The notes: generated from the letters alone by a model not told the origin. Counted from the first letter of the stretch, positions 26,772 through 36,408 are shown. The stretch: DNA of 64,000 nt from Burkholderia sp. WSM2230 (GCF_000472445.1 NZ_AXAJ01000019.1:1-64000); one strand, 5' to 3'. Numbers and translations: made by a program.

Positions 26772-27746
26772 ATGGTCAAAGCAATCCGATTCGATAAAAC
26801 AGGCGGCCCAGAAGTGATGAAATGGGTCGACGTCGAGGTGGGTGAGCCCGCAGCGGGCGAAATCCGCATCCGTCAGACGGCGGTCGGGCTCAACTATATC
26901 GACGTGTACTTCCGCACGGGCCTGTATCCACTGCCTTTGCCGGGCGGCCTCGGCATGGAAGCCGCGGGTGAAGTGACGGCGGTCGGCGCGGGCGTGAGCG
27001 ATCTGAAAGCGGGCGACCGCGTCGCTTACGTCGCGCGGCCGCCGGGCGCGTATGCGCAGGAGCGCGTGCTGCCGGCCGCGCAGGTCATCAAGCTGCCGGA
27101 CGCGATCAGCAACGAGCAGGCCGCCTCGGTGATGCTGCAAGGGCTCACCGCGCAATATCTGCTGCGCCGCACGTATCCGGTGAAAGCCGGCGACACCATC
27201 CTGATTCAGGCCGCGGCGGGCGGCGTCGGCCTGCTGGTGTGCCAGTGGGCGAAGGCGCTCGGCGCGACGGTGATCGGCACAGTCGGCTCGGACGAGAAAG
27301 CGGAAATTGCCAGGGCGCACGGCTGCGATCACGCCATCGTCTACACGCGCGAGAACTTCACGAAGCGCGTGCGCGAGATCACCAACGGCGCGGGCGTGCC
27401 GGTGGTGTACGACTCCATCGGCAAGGACACGTTTGCCGGCTCGCTGGATTGCCTCGCGCCGCTTGGCATGTTCGTGAGCTTCGGCAATGCGTCGGGGCCG
27501 CTGCCGCCCATCGACTCGTCGGAATTCGCCGGACGCGGCTCGCTGTTCTTCACGCGCCCCACGTTGTTTACGTATATGGGCAAACGCAGCGATTATGAGG
27601 CGATGGCCGCCGATCTCTTCGACGTGCTGGTCTCCGGCAAGGTGAAGACGAGCATCAATCAGCGCTACGCGCTTGCCGACGTCGCACAGGCGCATGCGGA
27701 CCTGGAGGCCCGTAGGACCACGGGGTCGACGATTCTGCTGCCGTAG
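26772..27746 (+). CDS. qor: NADPH:quinone oxidoreductase, zinc-independent MDR family
   Basis: 324 residues, full length. It has the N-terminal GroES-like domain (GLNYIDVYFRTGLYPLPLPGGLGMEAAGEV) and the NADPH-binding loop QAAAGGVGLLVCQWAK near residue 150. Zinc-binding cysteines are absent, as in Qor/zeta-crystallin. It reduces quinones by one electron in characterised homologues. It is 63 bp after mgsA with AAGGAGACGTGA as ribosome-binding site, and is followed by a strong terminator. Confidence 0.92.
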   Translation: MVKAIRFDKTGGPEVMKWVDVEVGEPAAGEIRIRQTAVGLNYIDVYFRTGLYPLPLPGGLGMEAAGEVTAVGAGVSDLKAGDRVAYVARPPGAYAQERVLPAAQVIKLPDAISNEQAASVMLQGLTAQYLLRRTYPVKAGDTILIQAAAGGVGLLVCQWAKALGATVIGTVGSDEKAEIARAHGCDHAIVYTRENFTKRVREITNGAGVPVVYDSIGKDTFAGSLDCLAPLGMFVSFGNASGPLPPIDSSEFAGRGSLFFTRPTLFTYMGKRSDYEAMAADLFDVLVSGKVKTSINQRYALADVAQAHADLEARRTTGSTILLP

Positions 27747-27772
27747 TCTTCTCACGCTTTTATTGCCGACCG

Positions 27773-27809
27773 AAGGGCCGCTCCATCTCGCGATGGAGCG
27801 GCCCTTTCC
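27773..27809 (+). terminator. Rho-independent terminator after qor
   Basis: AAGGGCCGCTCCATC pairs with its exact complement (15 bp) around loop TCGC, then a T-rich tail. It isolates qor from the kdp operon. Confidence 0.9.
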
Positions 27810-27822
27810 TTTATCTCCTCTG

Positions 27823-27873
27823 TTTACGCGATCTTTACGCGGCCTGCCCGAGCTTTGATCAGGTCTTTACGCG
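27823..27873 (+). promoter_or_regulatory. Candidate KdpE-binding direct repeats in the kdp promoter
   Basis: TTTACGCG occurs three times: 27823-27830, 27834-27841 and 27866-27873. The first two are 11 bp apart, the third 32 bp further, so all lie on one face of the helix. The known E. coli KdpE site also consists of TTTATA and TTTACA spaced by 11 bp. The resemblance supports a KdpE operator about 50 to 100 bp before the first kdp reading frame. Confidence 0.5.
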
Positions 27874-27922
27874 CCTGCGCCTATCGTTGCACCTATCCGG
27901 AATCCGTAATTGGAGAACAAAA

Positions 27923-28036
27923 ATGGATGTGGTGTATGTCGGCGCCATTGCGCTTTTTTCCGCGCTGACCTTTGCAATGATTGCCGGCTGCGAGAAGCTG
28001 CTGCTGTCCCGGCGCGGTCAGGGAGCGCGCTCATGA
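27923..28036 (+). CDS. Small membrane protein upstream of kdpF
   Basis: 37 codons from an ATG preceded by TTGGAGAACAAAA, a good ribosome-binding site. The product MDVVYVGAIALFSALTFAMI continues AGCEKLLLSRRGQGARS: one hydrophobic segment (residues 4-24) and a basic tail. Its stop overlaps the kdpF start (ATGA), and kdpF overlaps kdpA in the same way, so translation is coupled along the chain. Small ORFs at this place exist in other beta- and gamma-proteobacterial kdp operons as I recall them. Function is unknown; a KdpF-like stabilising role is conceivable. Confidence 0.75.
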   Translation: MDVVYVGAIALFSALTFAMIAGCEKLLLSRRGQGARS

Positions 28037-28125
28037 ACTGGATCTTGTGGATGTCCGGCGCGGCTACCGCGCTCCTGTTCGCGTACCTGGTTTACGCGCT
28101 GTTGCGCGCGGAGGACATTGAATGA
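28033..28125 (+). CDS. kdpF: Potassium-transporting ATPase subunit KdpF
   Basis: 30 residues, one transmembrane helix, ending in the signature YLVYALLRAEDIE. In E. coli KdpF is a lipid-like stabiliser of the KdpFABC complex in the inner membrane. The start overlaps the preceding small ORF by 4 bp and the stop overlaps the kdpA ATG (ATGA). Confidence 0.9.
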   Translation: MNWILWMSGAATALLFAYLVYALLRAEDIE

Positions 28126-29927
28126 ACTCTAACAACGTCCTGCAGGCCGGGCTTTTCATTGTCGTATTGCTGGTCGCCGCGGTGCCCCTATCGCGCTATC
28201 TCGGCGGCGTGATGGACGGCACTTCGCGCGTGCTTCGCATCGGTGGACCGATCGAGCGCCTTTTGTACCGCATCGCCGGCGTCGATCCATCGACGGAAAT
28301 GAACTGGAAGCACTACGCGATCGCCACGATTGCGTTCAACACACTGGGTGTCGTCTTTCTTTATCTGCTATTGCGCGTGCAAGGCTGGCTGCCCGGCAAT
28401 CCGCAACAATTGGGCGCCATGACTGTCGACGGCGCATTCAACACGGCAGTCAGCTTCGTGACCAACACGAACTGGCAGGACTACACGCCTGAACAGACGG
28501 TGGGTTATCTCACGCAGATGCTCGGCTTCACCGTGCAGAACTTTTTCTCGGCGGCCACCGGGATCGTCGTGGTCATCGCGCTGATTCGCGGCTTCGCGCG
28601 CCATACCGCGCAGACCATCGGCAACTTCTGGGTCGACCTTACGCGGGTCACACTGTACATATTGCTGCCGATGTCGGTCATCGTCGCGGCGGTGCTGATG
28701 AGCCAGGGCGTGATCCAGAACTTCAAGGCCTATCAGGAAGTGCCGACCTTGCAGACCACGAGCTACGCCGCCCCGAAGCTCGACGCGCAAGGCAATCCGT
28801 TGAAGGATGCGAAGGGCAATCCGGTCACCGTCGACACGCCGGTTAAGACGCAGACCATTGCAATGGGCCCGGTCGCATCGCAGGAAGCGATCAAGATGCT
28901 CGGCACCAACGGCGGCGGCTTTTTCAACGGCAACTCGGCGCATCCGTATGAGAACCCGACGCCGTTCGCGAACTTCGTTCAGATCTTTTCCATCCTGATC
29001 ATTCCGGCCGCGCTCGCGCTGGTGTTCGGCCGCATGATCGCGGATCGCAAGCAGGGCGTCGCGGTGCTCGCCGCGATGACGATTGCGTTCGGCGTCTGCG
29101 TGTTCGGCGAGATCCATGCGGAGCAAAGCGGCAATCCGGCGTTCGCCGCGTTGCACGTCGATCAGTCGGCGAACGCCATGCAATCGGGCGGCAACGCGGA
29201 AGGCAAGGAAACGCGCTTCGGCATTGCCCAGTCGGGCATCTTCACGGTCGCGACGACGGCGGCTTCGTGCGGCGCGGTCGCGAATACGCATGATTCGCTG
29301 ACGCCGATCGGCGGCCTCTATCCGATGCTGCTCATGCAACTCGGCGAAGTGATCTTCGGCGGTGTCGGTTCGGGCATGTACGGCATGCTCGTATTCGCGC
29401 TGCTCGCGGTGTTCGTGGCGGGTCTGATGATCGGCCGCACGCCCGAATACGTCGGCAAGAAGATCGAAGCGTACGAGATGAAGATGGTGTCCATCGTCGT
29501 GCTTCTCACGCCGCTGCTCGTGCTCGTGGGAGCGTCCATCGCGGTGCTGAGCGCCGCGGGCAAGGCGGGGATCCTCAATCCGGGCGCGCACGGCTTTTCC
29601 GAAATTCTCTATGCGTTCAGCTCAGCTGCCAACAACAACGGCAGTGCGTTCGCAGGGCTCACCGTAAGCACGCCGTTCTACAACTGGCTTACCGCGATCG
29701 CAATGTGGTTCGGCCGCTTCGGCACCATCGTTCCCGTGCTCGCGATAGCGGGTTCGCTCGCGGGCAAAAAGCGTATCGGCGTGACGGGTGGAACGTTGCC
29801 GACGCACGGACCGCTCTTCGTCGTGCTGCTGCTCGGCACGGTGTTGCTGGTCGGCGCGCTCACTTATGTGCCTGCGCTTGCGCTCGGCCCAGGCGTCGAA
29901 CATCTGATGATGATGGGCGCTCATTGA
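28122..29927 (+). CDS. kdpA: Potassium-transporting ATPase potassium-binding subunit KdpA
   Basis: 601 residues, about ten membrane helices, related to the superfamily of K+ transporters. Selectivity-filter segments are visible: FVTNTNWQDYTPEQ in the first repeat, the GTNGGGFFNGNSAHPYENP filter in the second, and VATTAASCGAVANTHDSL and SSAANNNGSAFAGL in the third and fourth. It captures K+ and passes it to KdpB. It is the largest upstream member of the operon and is followed by a 103-bp gap before kdpB. Confidence 0.97.
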   Translation: MNSNNVLQAGLFIVVLLVAAVPLSRYLGGVMDGTSRVLRIGGPIERLLYRIAGVDPSTEMNWKHYAIATIAFNTLGVVFLYLLLRVQGWLPGNPQQLGAMTVDGAFNTAVSFVTNTNWQDYTPEQTVGYLTQMLGFTVQNFFSAATGIVVVIALIRGFARHTAQTIGNFWVDLTRVTLYILLPMSVIVAAVLMSQGVIQNFKAYQEVPTLQTTSYAAPKLDAQGNPLKDAKGNPVTVDTPVKTQTIAMGPVASQEAIKMLGTNGGGFFNGNSAHPYENPTPFANFVQIFSILIIPAALALVFGRMIADRKQGVAVLAAMTIAFGVCVFGEIHAEQSGNPAFAALHVDQSANAMQSGGNAEGKETRFGIAQSGIFTVATTAASCGAVANTHDSLTPIGGLYPMLLMQLGEVIFGGVGSGMYGMLVFALLAVFVAGLMIGRTPEYVGKKIEAYEMKMVSIVVLLTPLLVLVGASIAVLSAAGKAGILNPGAHGFSEILYAFSSAANNNGSAFAGLTVSTPFYNWLTAIAMWFGRFGTIVPVLAIAGSLAGKKRIGVTGGTLPTHGPLFVVLLLGTVLLVGALTYVPALALGPGVEHLMMMGAH

Positions 29928-30030
29928 CGGGGCTCTGTGCGCACTCAAGAGTCGATACGCGCACTAGCGCACAGGGTGGCAGTGCACGTATCGGCGCGCA
30001 TCAGCAAGCAAAGCGAATTTCGAGGATTCA

Positions 30031-32127
30031 ATGACTGAACATAATGCAACGCGGTCCATGTTCGATCCGGCGCTCGTGCGCCCGGCGATCGTGGACTCCT
30101 TCAAGAAGCTCACGCCACGCACGCAGTTCCGCAATCCGGTGATGTTTTGCGTGTACGTCGGCAGTATTCTGACGACGGTTTTGTGGATAGCGGCGCTCGG
30201 CGGCCAGGCGGAGGCGCCCGCAGGTTTCATCCTCGCCGTCACGCTGTGGCTGTGGTTCACGGTGCTGTTCGCGAACTTCGCGGAAGCGCTCGCGGAAGGC
30301 CGCTCCAAAGCACAGGCGGCGTCACTGCGCAGCGCGAAGAAAGACGTGATGGCGAAGAAGCTCAACGAGCCGCATCCGAAGTCGCCGATCCGCATTCTCA
30401 CGGCTTCGGACTTGCGCAAGGGCGACGTGGTGCTGGTCGAAACCGGTGACGTGATACCGGCCGACGGTGAAGTAGTCGACGGCGTTGCGTCCGTCGACGA
30501 ATCGGCGATTACCGGCGAATCCGCGCCGGTGATTCGCGAGTCGGGCGGCGACTTTTCGTCGGTGACGGGCGGAACGCGCGTGCTGTCCGACTGGATCGTC
30601 GTGCGCGTCACGGCGAATCCCGGCGAAGCGTTTCTCGACCGCATGATCGCGATGGTCGAAGGCGCAAAGCGCCAGAAGACACCGAACGAGATCGCACTAA
30701 CCATTCTGCTCGTCGCGTTGACTATCGTCATGCTGCTGGCCACTGCAACACTGCTGCCGTTTTCGATGTTCTCCGTCGAAGCGGCGAAAGCAGGAAACGT
30801 GGTGACGATCACCGCATTGGTCGCATTGCTCGTATGCCTGATTCCGACCACCATCGGCGGATTGTTGTCGGCAATCGGCGTGGCCGGCATGAGCCGCATG
30901 ATGCAGGCGAACGTCATTGCAACATCCGGCCGTGCGGTGGAGGCGGCGGGCGACGTCGACGTGCTGCTGCTCGACAAGACCGGCACGATCACGCTCGGCA
31001 ATCGCCAGGCGTCGCAGTTCATTCCGGCGCCCGGTCTTGCCGAAGAAGCGCTCGCGGACGCGGCCCAGCTTTCATCGCTCGCCGACGAAACGCCCGAAGG
31101 CCGCAGCATCGTCGTGCTCGCGAAGCAGCGCTTCAATATTCGCCAACGCGATATGGCTTCGCTGCACGCGGTGTTTCTCGCGTTCACCGCGCAAACGCGG
31201 ATGAGCGGCGTCGATCTGCCCAACCGCGAAATCCGCAAGGGCGCGGCTGACGCCGTGAAGCACTACGTCGAAGCAAACGGCGGCCGCTTTCCGGTTGAAG
31301 TCAGCAATGCCGTGGCCGAGGTCGCGCGGCGCGGCAGCACACCGCTCGTGGTTGCCGAAAAGGTCGCCGGAAATGGCGCGATGGGCGCGCGCGTGCTCGG
31401 CGTGATCGAGCTGAAGGACGTCGTGAAGGGCGGCATCAAGGAGCGCTTCGCCGAGCTGCGCAAAATGGGCATCAAGACGGTGATGGTGACGGGCGACAAC
31501 CGCTTGACCGCGGCGGCGATCGCTGCGGAAGCGGGTGTCGACGACTTCCTCGCCGAAGCCACACCCGAAGCGAAGCTCGCCACAATCCGCGCGCACCAGG
31601 CCGAGGGCCGTCTCGTGGCCATGACCGGCGACGGCACCAACGACGCTCCCGCGCTCGCGCAGGCCGACGTCGCGGTGGCGATGAACACCGGCACGCAGGC
31701 CGCGAAAGAAGCGGGCAACATGGTCGACCTCGATTCGAATCCCACCAAGCTCATCGAGATCGTCGAAATCGGCAAGCAGATGTTGATGACGCGCGGCTCG
31801 CTCACCACGTTCTCGATTGCGAACGACGTTGCCAAGTACTTCGCGATCATTCCGGCCGCGTTCGCCACCACCTATCCGGCGCTCAACGCGCTGAACGTGA
31901 TGCATCTGGCCACGCCCGCCTCCGCGATCATGTCGGCGGTGATCTTTAACGCGCTGATCATCGTGCTGCTGATCCCGCTCGCGCTCAAAGGTGTGCGCTA
32001 TCGCGCGCTCGGCGCGGCGATCCTGCTGCGGCGCAATCTGCTGGTGTACGGCCTGGGCGGAATCGTGGTGCCGTTCATCGGCATCAAGTTGATCGATATG
32101 GTGCTGGCCGCGTTCGGCTGGGTTTGA
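30031..32127 (+). CDS. kdpB: Potassium-transporting ATPase ATP-binding subunit KdpB
   Basis: 698-residue P-type ATPase. The phosphorylation site DKTGT has Asp315; the actuator-domain TGES motif appears as AITGESAPVI; the hinge has MTGDGTNDAPALAQADVAVAM. Membrane segments flank these domains as in type IA ATPases. ATP hydrolysis drives K+ taken up by KdpA into the cytoplasm. CGAGGATTCA precedes the ATG. Confidence 0.97.
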   Translation: MTEHNATRSMFDPALVRPAIVDSFKKLTPRTQFRNPVMFCVYVGSILTTVLWIAALGGQAEAPAGFILAVTLWLWFTVLFANFAEALAEGRSKAQAASLRSAKKDVMAKKLNEPHPKSPIRILTASDLRKGDVVLVETGDVIPADGEVVDGVASVDESAITGESAPVIRESGGDFSSVTGGTRVLSDWIVVRVTANPGEAFLDRMIAMVEGAKRQKTPNEIALTILLVALTIVMLLATATLLPFSMFSVEAAKAGNVVTITALVALLVCLIPTTIGGLLSAIGVAGMSRMMQANVIATSGRAVEAAGDVDVLLLDKTGTITLGNRQASQFIPAPGLAEEALADAAQLSSLADETPEGRSIVVLAKQRFNIRQRDMASLHAVFLAFTAQTRMSGVDLPNREIRKGAADAVKHYVEANGGRFPVEVSNAVAEVARRGSTPLVVAEKVAGNGAMGARVLGVIELKDVVKGGIKERFAELRKMGIKTVMVTGDNRLTAAAIAAEAGVDDFLAEATPEAKLATIRAHQAEGRLVAMTGDGTNDAPALAQADVAVAMNTGTQAAKEAGNMVDLDSNPTKLIEIVEIGKQMLMTRGSLTTFSIANDVAKYFAIIPAAFATTYPALNALNVMHLATPASAIMSAVIFNALIIVLLIPLALKGVRYRALGAAILLRRNLLVYGLGGIVVPFIGIKLIDMVLAAFGWV

Positions 32128-32157
32128 GACACCGCGACTTACGAGGAATAAATCATC

Positions 32158-32736
32158 ATGAAGAATCTGTTGCGTCCGTTGATCGTGATTTTCGCGGTGC
32201 TGAGCGCCGTGACCGGTCTGGCTTATCCGGCGGTGATGACCGCGGTCGGCCAGACGGTGTTTCGGCAAGAGGCCAATGGCAGCCTGATCGAGCAGGACGG
32301 CAAGGTGGTCGGCTCAAAACTGATCGGCCAGCAGTTCGACGCGCCCCAGTATTTCTGGGGACGTCTTTCGGCAACCGCTCCAATGCCGTACAACCCGCAG
32401 GCTTCCGGCGGCTCGAACCTGGGGCCGACCAATCCCGCGCTGCTCGATGAAATGAAAGGCCGCATCGACGCATTGAAAGCCGCGGGCACCGATATGTCCA
32501 AGCCGGTGCCGGTCGACCTCGTGACGTCGTCGGGGAGCGGTCTCGATCCTGAGATCACCCCGGCCGCTGCCGCTTACCAGATCGCGCGGGTCGCAAAGGC
32601 GCGCGGGCTTCCGGCGAACGAGGTGCAAGCGCTGGTTGACCGCTACACGACTGGCCGTCAGTTCGGCGTTCTGGGCGAGCCGCGTGTAAACGTGCTGGAA
32701 CTGAACCTCGCACTCGACGAGATGAAGCGTGGTTGA
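32158..32736 (+). CDS. kdpC: Potassium-transporting ATPase subunit KdpC
   Basis: 192 residues with one N-terminal membrane helix (LIVIFAVLSAVTGLAYPAVM) and a periplasmic domain with the signature YFWGRLSAT and SGSGLDPEITPAAA. KdpC stabilises the KdpA-KdpB complex and raises K+ affinity. It lies 30 bp after kdpB; kdpD follows after 89 bp. Confidence 0.96.
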   Translation: MKNLLRPLIVIFAVLSAVTGLAYPAVMTAVGQTVFRQEANGSLIEQDGKVVGSKLIGQQFDAPQYFWGRLSATAPMPYNPQASGGSNLGPTNPALLDEMKGRIDALKAAGTDMSKPVPVDLVTSSGSGLDPEITPAAAAYQIARVAKARGLPANEVQALVDRYTTGRQFGVLGEPRVNVLELNLALDEMKRG

Positions 32737-32825
32737 GCGTGAACTTGTCATGGGCGATTTGCGGCCGAACCGCCGTCGTGCCACCATGCGTACACCGCCG
32801 CTCGCGATGATGAATCCACCCAGGC

Positions 32826-35717
32826 ATGAACCGCCCCGATCCTGACGAACTCCTGGACAAACTGCAGCGTGACGAAGAAAAACGTCAGCGGGGCAAACTG
32901 AAGATTTTTTTCGGCGCGTCGGCGGGCGTCGGCAAGACGTATGCGATGTTGCAGGCGGCGCGCCGCCGTCACGACGAAGGTGTCGAGGTGGCGGTGGGCG
33001 TCGCGGAAACGCATGGGCGCAGCGAAACCGCTGCGCTGCTCGAGGGCCTGGACGTGCTGCCGCTTGCGCACATCGAATATCGCGGCCGCAAGCTGGCGGA
33101 GTTCGATCTCGATGCGGCGCTCGCCCGCAAGCCGCAACTGATTCTCGTCGACGAACTCGCGCATTCCAACGTGCAAGGCGCGCGGCATCTGAAGCGCTGG
33201 CAGGACGTCTATGAACTGCTCGATGCCGGAATCGACGTCTATACGACGGTCAATGTTCAGCACCTCGAAAGCCTGAACGACGTGGTAGGACAGATCACCG
33301 GCATCCGCGTGTGGGAGACAGTGCCCGACCGCGTGTTCGATCGCGCCGACGAAGTCACGCTCGTCGATCTGCCCGCGGAGGAACTGCTCGACCGCATGCG
33401 CGACGGCAAGGTGTACATGCCGCAGCAGGCCGAGCGCGCGGTGCGCAATTTCTTTCGCAAGGGCAATCTGATCGCGCTGCGCGAGCTCGCCTTGCGCCGT
33501 ACCGCGGACCGTGTGGACGCGCAAATGCGCGAGTATCGCGCTGACCGGTCAATCGAACGAATCTGGCGGGCGCGCGAACGCCTGCTGGTGTGCGTCGGTC
33601 CCGGTCCCGAAGCGCCGATGCTGGTGCGCGCGGCGGCGCGTCTAGCCGCCAGTCTGAAAGCCGACTGGATCGCCGTGTATGTGGAAACGCCCGCCTTGCA
33701 GCGTTTGCCCGACGCGCGCCGCGAACGCACGCTCAACGCGCTGAAGCTCGCCGCCGAGCTGGGCGCTGAAACGGCGACGCTCGCCGGCGCCGACGCGGCT
33801 CTCGCACTGACCGGTTACGCGCAGGCTCGCAATGTGTCGAAGCTGGTGGCGGGCGCATCGACGCGCACGGGTTTCATGCGCTGGCTGCGCCGGCCGCTTG
33901 GCGAGCGCCTCGCTGAGCAGGGAAGTCATGCCGACATCACACTGATTCGCACATCGGCCGAAAGCGGCAATGGCGAGCAGCGCCGCCTGCTCAATACCAC
34001 CGCGAATGCGTGGCGCGACGCGTTGAGCGCCGCCCGCGAGCGCCGCTCGCCGCCGCGCGCATACGGACTGGCGCTTGCCATCTGCGCGGGCATTACCGCG
34101 GTGGCGAGCCAACTGATCGATCGCATCGACCTGACGAACCTCGTCATGCTGTATCTGCTCGGCGTGATCTTCGCGGCGGTGAGGTTGGGGCGTGGGCCGG
34201 GCGTGCTGCTGTCGTTCATGAGCGTCGCCGCGTTCGACTTTTTCTTCGTGCCGCCGCGTTTGTCATTGTCGGTGTCGGATACGCAGTATCTGCTGACGTT
34301 CTTCGGCATGTTGCTGACCTCGCTCGTCATCAGCCATCTGACGTCGAGCCTGCGGCGCGAGGCGCGCGTCGCGCGGCGCCGCGAGCAGCGCACCGGCGCG
34401 ATGTATGCGATGGCGCGCGAACTCGCGGCGGCTTTGACCAGCGAGCAGATCGTTGGCATAGGCAGCCGCCACGTGAGCGAGGTGTTCGGCGCACGTGTTG
34501 CTGTCCTGTTGCCGGACAGCGCCGACCGGGTGAAGCAGAAAATCGAGGACCCCGATGCGGCGATCACGCTCGAAGGCGAATTGCTCGATACCGATGTCGG
34601 CCAGTGGGTCTACGATCATCAGAAGCCGGCCGGGCATGGCACCGACACGCTGCCGGCGGCCGCCGCGCTGTATCTGCCGCTCAAGGCGCCGATGCGCACG
34701 CGCGGCGTGCTCGCCGTGGTTGCGCGCGACGAACAGGAGCTGAACGTGCCCGAGCAGCAACGCATGCTCGACGCATTCGCCGCGCAGATCGCACTGGCGC
34801 TGGAACGCGTGCATTACGTGGACATCGCGCGTGATGCGCTCGTCAATATGGAATCCGAACGATTGCGCAACTCGCTGCTGTCCGCGATCTCGCACGATCT
34901 GCGCACGCCGCTTACGACGATCGTCGGCTTTTCGTCGATGCTTGCACAAACGCGCGAGCATGGCGGCGACGCGCAGCGCGACGATGAACTGGTGGGCGCG
35001 ATCCATGAAGAAGCGCTCCGCATGACCGCCATCGTGACGAATCTGCTCGACATGGCGCGCCTGCAGGCCGGCAGCCTGCAACTGAACAGGCAGTGGACGC
35101 TGCTCGAGGAAACCGTGGGCGCCGCGCTGCGCGCATGCAAGCGTGTGCTCAGCGGGCATCCCGTCAAGGTCGATCTCGCTCAGGATTTGCCGTTGCTGCA
35201 TCTCGACGCCGTGCTGATGGAGCGGCTCTTCGCGAACCTCTTCGAGAACGCGGCGAAATACACTGCACAGGGGACACTCCTGACGATCGGCGCGCAACGT
35301 TTGGAGGCGGACGGCAAGTCGTTCGCGCGCGTCACAATCGACGATAATGGGCCGGGTCTGCCCGCCGGCATGGAAACGCGCGTGTTCGAGAAGTTCACGC
35401 GCGGCGAGAAGGAGTCGGCGAAGCCCGGCATCGGTCTCGGCCTCGCGATCTGCCGCGCGATCGTGGAAGCGCATGGCGGCAGCATCGGCGCGCTCAATCG
35501 CATGTCGGCAGGGGCTGCGGGATCCGCAGGGCAGGCCGACAACCGCGTCGAAGGCGCGCGTTTCTGGTTTACGCTGCCGGTGGAAACGCCGCCCGACATG
35601 TCCGAAGCGCCCGATGCGCTGGATGACGAAACCTCCGGCGTCCCTGCTTCAAACACGCTTTCAGATCCGCTTTCCAACACGCTTTCAAACGCGCTTGCCA
35701 AGCCAGCCCATGAGTGA
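32826..35717 (+). CDS. kdpD: Sensor histidine kinase KdpD
   Basis: 963 residues. Domain order: KdpD sensor domain with Walker A GASAGVGKT (residues 31-39) and LVDELAHSN, a universal-stress-like domain (about 250-370), four membrane helices of the DUF4118 type (about 405-500), a GAF-like region, HisKA with SHDLRTPL (His690), and HATPase with the N-box NLFENAAKYT and GIGLGLAICRAI. It senses K+ limitation or ionic strength and phosphorylates KdpE. The last 30 residues hold an imperfect 8-residue duplication (NTLSDPLS, NTLSNALA) encoded by 24-bp repeats at 35652-35699. It overlaps kdpE by 8 bp. Confidence 0.96.
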   Translation: MNRPDPDELLDKLQRDEEKRQRGKLKIFFGASAGVGKTYAMLQAARRRHDEGVEVAVGVAETHGRSETAALLEGLDVLPLAHIEYRGRKLAEFDLDAALARKPQLILVDELAHSNVQGARHLKRWQDVYELLDAGIDVYTTVNVQHLESLNDVVGQITGIRVWETVPDRVFDRADEVTLVDLPAEELLDRMRDGKVYMPQQAERAVRNFFRKGNLIALRELALRRTADRVDAQMREYRADRSIERIWRARERLLVCVGPGPEAPMLVRAAARLAASLKADWIAVYVETPALQRLPDARRERTLNALKLAAELGAETATLAGADAALALTGYAQARNVSKLVAGASTRTGFMRWLRRPLGERLAEQGSHADITLIRTSAESGNGEQRRLLNTTANAWRDALSAARERRSPPRAYGLALAICAGITAVASQLIDRIDLTNLVMLYLLGVIFAAVRLGRGPGVLLSFMSVAAFDFFFVPPRLSLSVSDTQYLLTFFGMLLTSLVISHLTSSLRREARVARRREQRTGAMYAMARELAAALTSEQIVGIGSRHVSEVFGARVAVLLPDSADRVKQKIEDPDAAITLEGELLDTDVGQWVYDHQKPAGHGTDTLPAAAALYLPLKAPMRTRGVLAVVARDEQELNVPEQQRMLDAFAAQIALALERVHYVDIARDALVNMESERLRNSLLSAISHDLRTPLTTIVGFSSMLAQTREHGGDAQRDDELVGAIHEEALRMTAIVTNLLDMARLQAGSLQLNRQWTLLEETVGAALRACKRVLSGHPVKVDLAQDLPLLHLDAVLMERLFANLFENAAKYTAQGTLLTIGAQRLEADGKSFARVTIDDNGPGLPAGMETRVFEKFTRGEKESAKPGIGLGLAICRAIVEAHGGSIGALNRMSAGAAGSAGQADNRVEGARFWFTLPVETPPDMSEAPDALDDETSGVPASNTLSDPLSNTLSNALAKPAHE

Positions 35718-36408
35718 CCCGAGCATCACCGTCGTTCTTATCGAAGACGAAAAGCAGATCCGCCGTTTCGTGCGCGCGGCGCTGGAAGGCGAGGGCATCG
35801 TCGTGCACGACGCCGAGACCGGCAAGCAGGGTCTCGTGGAGGCCGCAACGCGCAAGCCCGACCTCGTGATCGTCGATCTTGGCCTGCCCGACACCGACGG
35901 GCTCGACGTGATCCGCGAATTGCGCGGCTGGAGCGAATTACCGGTGATCGTGCTGTCGGCGCGCACCCAGGAAAGCGAAAAGGTAGCGGCGCTAGATGCC
36001 GGCGCCGACGATTACCTGACGAAGCCGTTCGGCGTGTCGGAACTGCTCGCGCGGATTCGCGCGCATCTGCGGCGGCGCAATCAGGGTGGCGCGAACGAAA
36101 TGCCGCAGGTGCGCTTCGGCGCGGTCAGTGTCGATCTCGCGTTGCGGCAGGTCACGCGCGAAGGCGCGGCGGTTCATCTGACGCCAATCGAATACCGGCT
36201 CCTCGCGACGCTGGTGCGCCATGCCGGCCGCGTGCTTACGCACCGGCAACTGCTGCGCGACGTGTGGGGGCCGTCGCACGTGGAGAGTCATCACTATCTG
36301 CGCATCTACATGGCGCATCTACGCGGCAAGCTCGAGCGTGATCCGGCGCAGCCCGAGCACATCGTCACGGAGACGGGCGTGGGCTATCGGCTCGTCGGCG
36401 TCGCCTGA
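35710..36408 (+). CDS. kdpE: Response regulator KdpE
   Basis: 232 residues of the OmpR family. The receiver domain has Asp-rich LIEDE at the start, phosphoacceptor Asp56 in VIVDLGLPD, and YLTKPF with the switch Lys. The C-terminal winged helix shows LTPIEYRLLATLVRHAGRVL and HYLRIYMAHLRGKLE. Phospho-KdpE activates the kdp promoter, where TTTACGCG repeats are present. The ATG lies inside the end of kdpD, so the two proteins are made together. Confidence 0.96.
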   Translation: MSDPSITVVLIEDEKQIRRFVRAALEGEGIVVHDAETGKQGLVEAATRKPDLVIVDLGLPDTDGLDVIRELRGWSELPVIVLSARTQESEKVAALDAGADDYLTKPFGVSELLARIRAHLRRRNQGGANEMPQVRFGAVSVDLALRQVTREGAAVHLTPIEYRLLATLVRHAGRVLTHRQLLRDVWGPSHVESHHYLRIYMAHLRGKLERDPAQPEHIVTETGVGYRLVGVA

